From: an uncultured Sphaerochaeta sp.
Lineage (GTDB): Bacteria > Spirochaetota > Spirochaetia > Sphaerochaetales > Sphaerochaetaceae
Reading direction: 5' to 3'
Assembly: GCF_963677315.1 (NCBI RefSeq)
Contig: NZ_OY781939.1
Coordinates: forward strand, 2,728,001-2,792,000
Length of the DNA: 64,000 nucleotides
Below are positions 59,085-64,000 of this stretch, piece after piece. Made by a program: the position numbers and the translations under genes. Each line of letters starts with the position of its first letter. The first letter of the stretch is position 1. The notes beneath the pieces were generated by a model that worked only from the letters and a program-made list of their open reading frames with translations, was not told the DNA's origin and made no database searches.

Positions 59085-59119
59085 TATTTGTGGGAAATGT
59101 GACAATTCTTCCTGGTACC
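59085..59119. repeat. Second repeat family, copy 2
   Basis: TATTTGTGGGAAATGTGACA followed by ATTCTTCCTGGTACC matches the stretch at 55356-55388 next to the IS110 remnant. Here no IS110 sequence adjoins it. Confidence 0.6.
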
Positions 59120-59158
59120 AATCAGTTTTTCAACTTCATGAAGTAAATCTTGAGTCTG

Positions 59159-59191
59159 GTTGATAAAACATCCACTAGATGTTTACTCAAC
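59159..59191 (-). terminator. Possible terminator overlapping the eamA stop
   Basis: An imperfect hairpin GTTGA...AAACATC/GATGTTT...TCAAC lies over the end of the eamA remnant. It lacks a T run, so its strength is doubtful. Confidence 0.3.
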
Positions 59192-60068
59192 CGTGATTCA
59201 ATTGAATTTTCTTTTGGCTCAAGATTTCACCGAATATCGTCCCAGCCAAAACAAAAATGGCTCCAATCCATTGAAGAGGAAGTAATACTTCCCCAAGTAG
59301 CATTCCTGAGAACAACAATGCCGATAGGGGTTCTATGTATCCGTAGAGAGCAACTGTCTGAGACTCTAGATTACCAATCGAGGAGAAGTATAGATAGCAG
59401 CCAAGCCCCGTGTTGACAACTCCTAAAAACAGAATAGGGAAAACATCCTGTGATGAGATTTGGAGAGAGGGGCCCTGTTTTGATCCTAGATAGATCGCTA
59501 TGGTAACGAAGCTTGAAATCAGTTGCCACATTGCCTTCTCCGAACCTGTGATACTCGTGGATTTCTTACTGGAAATCACCATCAGGACGTACATGCATGC
59601 TGCCAAAATTCCATAGGAAACCCCTTGTGATTCCATCCCTTGACCAAGGGATTTCCCGAAGATTAAGAACATCCCCGAGACGACAATGATGAATCCGAGA
59701 ACTTTTACTACCGTAAGTCTTTCTTTGAAAACGATTGGAGAGAGCAACGTGACGATGACCGGACCGCCACAGTAAGCTAGGGTTGCGATGCTAACGCCTA
59801 CCTGCGCATATGCCTCAAACAAACTTAAGAAGACCACTCCCATAGCCATCCCTGACAATAGGAGATACAGGAAGTGAGTTCCATTTTTCCAAGCCTGAAG
59901 TTTCTGTTTTGAAAGTAAATAAGACAAGATGAGGACGATGCTTCCTAAGCATGTTCTTGTAAAAACAATCTCATAACTGTTTAGTCAGATATAATTTGCT
60001 ATGATTCCGTTAGACCCGAAAAGAAGCAATGCCACTACATATTTGCATAAGGTGGTCTTGTTCTCCAT
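59187..60068 (-). pseudogene. DMT/EamA-family transporter with one in-frame TGA
   Basis: The full frame from ATG at 60068 (GGGGAG at good spacing) encodes about 293 residues with ten membrane segments, the normal EamA size. Codon 28 is TGA (59987-59985), between ...GIIANYI and LNSYEIVFTRT..., inside the first membrane region; the frame is otherwise open. A start after the stop (59927) would give 246 residues without the first segments. EamA proteins export metabolites or drugs. It is divergent from the LysR gene, a common pairing, so it was probably LysR-controlled. Confidence 0.8.
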
Positions 60069-60205
60069 GTTTATTCTCCCCGCAATTCGCCCGTTCTGGT
60101 AAAGACGCTGATCTGATTCTCTGCAATTTATCACTTGATGTGTATAGAAGTAAAGCGCATATTACTTGTATCATATATTCGAAAAACTAATAGAAAGGTG
60201 GTATT

Positions 60206-61069
60206 ATGGGTTGGCCTGACTTGCAAATCGATTGGCTGAAATGTTTCGTTGCAGTAGTGGATGCGGGTTCTTTATCGAGTGCCGCACCTGAGTTGTACCG
60301 TTCACAATCAGCCATCAGCATGCAGATGAAAAAACTTGAAACTGCGCTAGGATGTCAACTTCTTCTCAGGGGACCCCGACAACACCAGCTTACACCTGCC
60401 GGTCAAAAACTGTTGGGATATGCGAGACGTATGCTCAATCTTCACGAGGAAACCATTTCAGCATCCCATGGGGAGACAATAACCGGACTGGTCCGTCTCG
60501 GTGTACCGGATGACTATGCAGCGACATACCTTACTCCTGTGCTCAAGCGTTTTGCCCACCAATACAGTTCAGTGGAAATTGAACTCCATTGTGAGCAGTC
60601 GACATCCTTAATACCTCGCATCGAGCAGGGTGATCTTGACCTGGGATTGGTTTCCCGAGAACATCCCCGGCAAGGCACGTTCGTATTTTATGAACCGATG
60701 GTTTGGGTAGGATCTCCACAATTTCAGGTCTGGCGAAACGAACCGCTCCCGATTGCCGTATACGAAGATATAAGCCTTGCAAAACGCAGTGCCATACATT
60801 CCCTGGCTTTACAAGGTCGCCGATACAAGGTTGTCTATAATAGTTCCAGCCTCGCCGGACAAATTGCCGCAGTAGCGAGCGGATTGGCTGTTGCAGTGTT
60901 AACTAAGTGTAGTGTACCCGATAATCTAGAAATATTGGGAGAATCACATGACCTTGGACCTCTGGAACCTATGGAGGTATCGGTATATCGGAGTCCTGCT
61001 TCAATGGGCGAGAAGGCGGTAACCAGTCTTAACGATCTCTTGATCAAGACCCTCCGACACTCATTCTAA
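60206..61069 (+). CDS. LysR-family transcriptional regulator
   Basis: This 287-residue protein has the LysR N-terminal helix-turn-helix (LKCFVAVVDAGSLSSAAPELYRSQSAISMQMKKLETALG, then TPAGQKLL) and a two-lobed effector domain (GLVRLGVPDDYAATYLTPVLKRFA). AAAGGTGG precedes the ATG. It is divergent from the eamA pseudogene and its natural target was likely that gene, so it may now be an orphan. Confidence 0.92.
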   Translation: MGWPDLQIDWLKCFVAVVDAGSLSSAAPELYRSQSAISMQMKKLETALGCQLLLRGPRQHQLTPAGQKLLGYARRMLNLHEETISASHGETITGLVRLGVPDDYAATYLTPVLKRFAHQYSSVEIELHCEQSTSLIPRIEQGDLDLGLVSREHPRQGTFVFYEPMVWVGSPQFQVWRNEPLPIAVYEDISLAKRSAIHSLALQGRRYKVVYNSSSLAGQIAAVASGLAVAVLTKCSVPDNLEILGESHDLGPLEPMEVSVYRSPASMGEKAVTSLNDLLIKTLRHSF

Positions 61070-61126
61070 CAATGCTGAGTTACTGAGAGTATTTTAATAG
61101 AACCTATCTTCCCAATTAGCCGGATC

Positions 61127-61363
61127 CTAGACCTCCTGCACTCTAGGTATTCTCCCCAATGCCAATGCTTTCCTATGCAGATGATAGATATAGTCCTGGC
61201 TGTAGTTCAACTGGGCTGCCACGTGGTCCCAACTTAGAAAGGTGAGGTAGCGCATTTCTAATAGCGTCTCACACTCCATGCTGTTCACACTTCGGATAGC
61301 TTGGGCGATCTCAGACTTGAGATGCATCAGCTGGGCGATGCTGTCATTGATCTCTCTCACCAT
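61127..61363 (-). CDS. Small phage-type sigma-like/DUF1492-like protein
   Basis: This 78-residue protein has an N-terminal helix and a C-terminal helix-turn-helix resembling sigma region 4 (LLEMRYLTFLSWDHVAAQLNYSQDYIYHLHRKAL). Such small proteins occur as late-gene regulators in prophages (DUF1492/ArpU-like). No other phage gene is nearby, so this would be a relic or a domesticated gene. A weak GAAGG site precedes the ATG. Confidence 0.5.
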   Translation of the reverse strand: MVREINDSIAQLMHLKSEIAQAIRSVNSMECETLLEMRYLTFLSWDHVAAQLNYSQDYIYHLHRKALALGRIPRVQEV

Positions 61364-61604
61364 GTTGCCTTCGTTTGTATGGAAAGCAGAAGCTCATTTT
61401 CTTAGTTCGAGGCTGTTACGCAATGGTGTGAAGCTCACAAATACAAAAAAAAGATCTGAATCTTCGACCCACAGACTATGAGTGGGACTTGAGCCCCTTC
61501 CGAATAGTTCCATTATGTTCCTAAGTTGATTTATTGATAAGCATTATGAGACAACATAAAACAGGGTGAAGCTTTCTGAAGTATGAAATTTTAATGTAAG
61601 CTTT

Positions 61605-63791
61605 CTATATCCCAATCCCGAATATGATATATGAGTTCCCATAAGAACTGATCGGATTGATAGCCTTCCAGTAATAGGAGATACTAGTTTTTTGTATATT
61701 CCCTGTCCTCGAACGATTCCTATATTCGATTCCTAATCCGATACCTCCAGAAAAACCTCCGTATGAGTTCACTGGTGATAACCGTAAATCAAGAAAAGGA
61801 AGAAGGACCCCTTTTCTTGTCTCGATCGACTTGGAGAATCCAATAACACCGTACAAGCCGTGCTGCAAAGTTTCACTTGGGAAAACTCCACTAAAATACT
61901 GAGAGTGAAAGGTTTCATCCGAGACAATCCATGCATAAAATGGATACAATAATTCAAACTCAATTCCTGCATACACAGAATTGGAGGCAATTCGTGCATC
62001 TGCTGTACTAATTGCAAATAGAGAATGATTAAGATCAGAGCGAGAAAAATCTTGATAATCTAAGTTAGTCATACCAAACCCTACGTGGAACGAAATGCCT
62101 GATCGTGAGTAGAGCTGGGGACTCTCTATCCTTCGTCTTTCTTTCTCATCTTGAAGGAAACGATAGTATAATCTTTCAGCATTTTTCAATTCAGAACTGG
62201 AAAAGAGAAAAGATCCGAAAGTCATTTTGATTTTCGAATTCAATGTTTTTGAATAGATAATGGAATTGGTATCCTTTCTTAGTATTTCCAACTGATGAAT
62301 ATTAAGTTCTGCAAATTCAGGTACAATTGAATACGAGATTTTCGCGTCTATAATTTTTTGTGGATTGTTGGTAAGGAGTGAGTTCAGTATATCTACCATA
62401 TCTAAATATGACTGCCAGTCAGTATAATCACTTGTTAAAGCATTGGCAGTGACTTTGCCCGTAGTGTCGCTATAAGAGAGGAAATGTTCAAAATTAGCAT
62501 TTTCATCGAAGATTTTCATCCTGACAACCATCGGCCAAGCTTTACGTACACCGTCATAAGTATCAAAAAAGAGTTGCAAGTCACCTTCCGTTGCAGATGT
62601 CTCGAACCTAGTTTCCTTAAATTGATTCAGACTCTTTATAAAGTTTTCATATAAAAAAATATATTCAGATGTAAAATAGCTACGAATCAGTTGCAACTCG
62701 TAGTCCTCCATATATTTTCTTTTTGCATCCAATTGGGTTGAGATTTCTTGTTCTCTCCGTGCCTTGACTAATTCAATTGCTTCTCCTGAGGCAATCTCTG
62801 CAGTTCGATAGGGCCTCTCTTCAATTTGTTTTTTATTACGTTGGAATTCAGTCTCTTGAAAGGAATCTTCTTCGGAAAGGAGAGCACTAATAGGATTCCA
62901 TAACTGAGTCCAAGATTTGTATGCAGCCATCAATTCTTCCCAAGCAGGCAATAAAGTTTTTGATTTATTAACTGAGATTCCTGGATGATATGAAGCTGTT
63001 TCGACGATAGCGGATGCCACATTCATTAGTTCGGGTCTTAATTGTTCAATACTTGGTTCTTGAATATCTGTAGAGATCTGGGTTTGTTGGAGACTGATTT
63101 GAGAAAGTTGGGTTTGTGCTGTAATTACATCCTCGTTGTTAGAAGTTATATCTGTATCAGTGGTGAGTTTTGATGTCAGAATAGTTTTTTCTTGTTGAAG
63201 AAGATCATTGAGTTCGATTTGTAAACCGATTTTTGTTCTTTGGGGTAAAGGTATGTTCTGGTTTGTTGCGCCTAGTTGTAGAGCAATATATTTGTAAGCT
63301 TCATATTGATTGTAACTGTTAATTTGATGAATAATAATGTTCTTCTTCATTTGCAAAGATGATACCTTGGAGATATCGGTATTTTCAATAATCTTGTATA
63401 AATCCTCTAGCTTGGTGATATATAGATGCAGAGATTGAGAGCCATCAATTCCTACAGTAGTTTGAAATTGAGTTGTTTTCTTGTCTTCATTAATTACAGG
63501 GCTAGGGTCAATAAGGACTTTAACTCCTAATAATTCAAGATTTGTTGATTCAGAGAAGTCTTCTTTCAAAGATTCTATCTTTACTGAACCGGTATCTGTT
63601 ATTCTGACTTGACTTACTCCAGAAACAGTCACCTGGATACTCTTTGCTAATTCTTCGCGAGCATTTCTCAACGCTTCTTCCTTTGTACTCCCATATCCTG
63701 TAGATTCAAGTGAGATGCTTAAGAGTGGAAAGCTGATTAGTAGAAATAACACCAAAGGTAGTAACCTTTTTCTCGAAAGAAGCTGTGCCAC
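61605..63791 (-). CDS. Large envelope protein: LPP20-like N-terminus, helical middle, beta-barrel-like C-terminus
   Basis: This protein of 728 residues starts at a GTG at 63791, six bases after AGGAG; the upstream TTG (63806) lies on the site itself. A signal peptide (LLPLVLFLLISFPLLSISLES) leads to a segment TGYGSTKEEALRNAREELAKSIQV like LPP20/FlgP-type domains. A long Gln/Glu-rich helical region follows (about 180-420). The final ~180 residues show alternating strands with aromatic residues and end in IIFGIGI, like an outer-membrane barrel. I do not recognise a named family for the whole. It is likely an outer-membrane anchored protein and is transcribed alone. Confidence 0.7.
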   Translation of the reverse strand: MAQLLSRKRLLPLVLFLLISFPLLSISLESTGYGSTKEEALRNAREELAKSIQVTVSGVSQVRITDTGSVKIESLKEDFSESTNLELLGVKVLIDPSPVINEDKKTTQFQTTVGIDGSQSLHLYITKLEDLYKIIENTDISKVSSLQMKKNIIIHQINSYNQYEAYKYIALQLGATNQNIPLPQRTKIGLQIELNDLLQQEKTILTSKLTTDTDITSNNEDVITAQTQLSQISLQQTQISTDIQEPSIEQLRPELMNVASAIVETASYHPGISVNKSKTLLPAWEELMAAYKSWTQLWNPISALLSEEDSFQETEFQRNKKQIEERPYRTAEIASGEAIELVKARREQEISTQLDAKRKYMEDYELQLIRSYFTSEYIFLYENFIKSLNQFKETRFETSATEGDLQLFFDTYDGVRKAWPMVVRMKIFDENANFEHFLSYSDTTGKVTANALTSDYTDWQSYLDMVDILNSLLTNNPQKIIDAKISYSIVPEFAELNIHQLEILRKDTNSIIYSKTLNSKIKMTFGSFLFSSSELKNAERLYYRFLQDEKERRRIESPQLYSRSGISFHVGFGMTNLDYQDFSRSDLNHSLFAISTADARIASNSVYAGIEFELLYPFYAWIVSDETFHSQYFSGVFPSETLQHGLYGVIGFSKSIETRKGVLLPFLDLRLSPVNSYGGFSGGIGLGIEYRNRSRTGNIQKTSISYYWKAINPISSYGNSYIIFGIGI

Positions 63792-63831
63792 TTTGAACTC
63801 CTGCAATAGTTTGTTATGCCCAAAGCGATAT

Positions 63832-63837
63832 ATTATA
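63832..63837 (-). promoter_or_regulatory. -10 element of the envelope protein gene
   Basis: A consensus TATAAT lies about 40 bases before the GTG start, but no good -35 stands upstream of it. Confidence 0.4.
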
Positions 63838-64000
63838 GGATGAGAAACCAGTTGTACAGATAATTCGATTAGTCTCTTTAGTTCCGCGCGCGTTAAAGTA
63901 AAATGTACGGGAAAAGGAGAACAGATAAGAGAGTCCCGCGGACTTTTTCAATTCCTCTGTCATGAGAAAGCACAAACATTATTTCAGTGGTGTTTCTCCC

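Noticed and set aside
61455..61500. tRNA-like T-arm on the minus strand (GGGGCTCAAGTCCCAC)
   Set aside because: No matching acceptor stem, anticodon arm or CCA context could be drawn; only a small CCCAC/GTGGG hairpin is present.
63959..64000. Possible plus-strand start (MRKHKHYFSG) at the right edge
   Set aside because: Only about 13 codons are visible and no ribosome-binding site precedes it, so it cannot be supported.
1..64000. CRISPR array, rRNA, complete tRNA or replication origin
   Set aside because: No regularly spaced direct repeats, rRNA cores, cloverleaf sequences or DnaA-box clusters were recognised on reading the sequence.

Overview
The window looks like chromosomal DNA of a free-living fermentative spirochaete, most likely Sphaerochaeta or a close relative. 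This rests on three things: exported binding proteins with leaders ending in short tails such as AQGQSEK, NGGSEK and GGSAE; a large LPP20-like/beta-barrel envelope protein; and a very high density of sugar and acid-sugar uptake operons. No rRNA, tRNA or housekeeping locus is present, so the genus call is inference.

Layout. (1) 1-1708: 3' end of a TRAP importer. (2) 2000-7350, minus strand: GntR regulator, TRAP importer (dctP, dctQ, dctM) and an apiosidase-like glycoside hydrolase; an identical 12-bp palindrome lies upstream of both dctP and the regulator gene. A divergent IclR regulator and a sulfatase occupy 7483-9853. (3) 10263-19511: AraC regulator, zinc dehydrogenase, two GH39-like hydrolases and an ABC sugar importer without its own ATPase. 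(4) 19714-25407: CPBP protease, a LuxR-type two-component system, a DinJ/YafQ-like toxin-antitoxin pair, an HD-GYP protein and a tandem-GNAT protein. (5) 25662-35372: a PrpR-type sigma54 activator, a divergent acid-sugar operon (SAF-domain oxidoreductase, DUF1537 kinase, class II aldolase, zinc dehydrogenase) and a tripartite tricarboxylate transporter. Both operons have -24/-12 promoters with a shared upstream motif. (6) 35768-44358: a TetR-controlled operon of M20 hydrolase, SDR, DHDPS-like lyase and a complete branched-chain-type ABC importer. (7) 44567-51089: AraR-like regulator, ABC importer and two DUF2961/GH172 hydrolases. (8) 51637-53395: NagA and two small conserved proteins. (9) 53480-59120: an accessory island with a DUF4143 AAA ATPase, an IS110 remnant with a structured leader, an AbiE-like nucleotidyltransferase/HTH pair and an intact IS3-type element. 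(10) 59187-63791: a DMT/EamA gene broken by one in-frame TGA, a LysR regulator, a small phage-like protein and the envelope protein.

The operons follow one design: a local regulator, an importer and a few enzymes that cut or oxidise what is imported. Four of five binding-protein genes are followed by a strong hairpin before the permease gene, which would raise the binding-protein:permease ratio. Six related repeats, five of them apparently decayed right ends of the resident IS3 element, are scattered through the window; one supplies the last codons of nagA. Several accessory genes (IclR, GNAT, AAA ATPase, HTH antitoxin-like) have a promoter placed so that transcription would begin at or within a few bases of the start codon, suggesting leaderless mRNAs.
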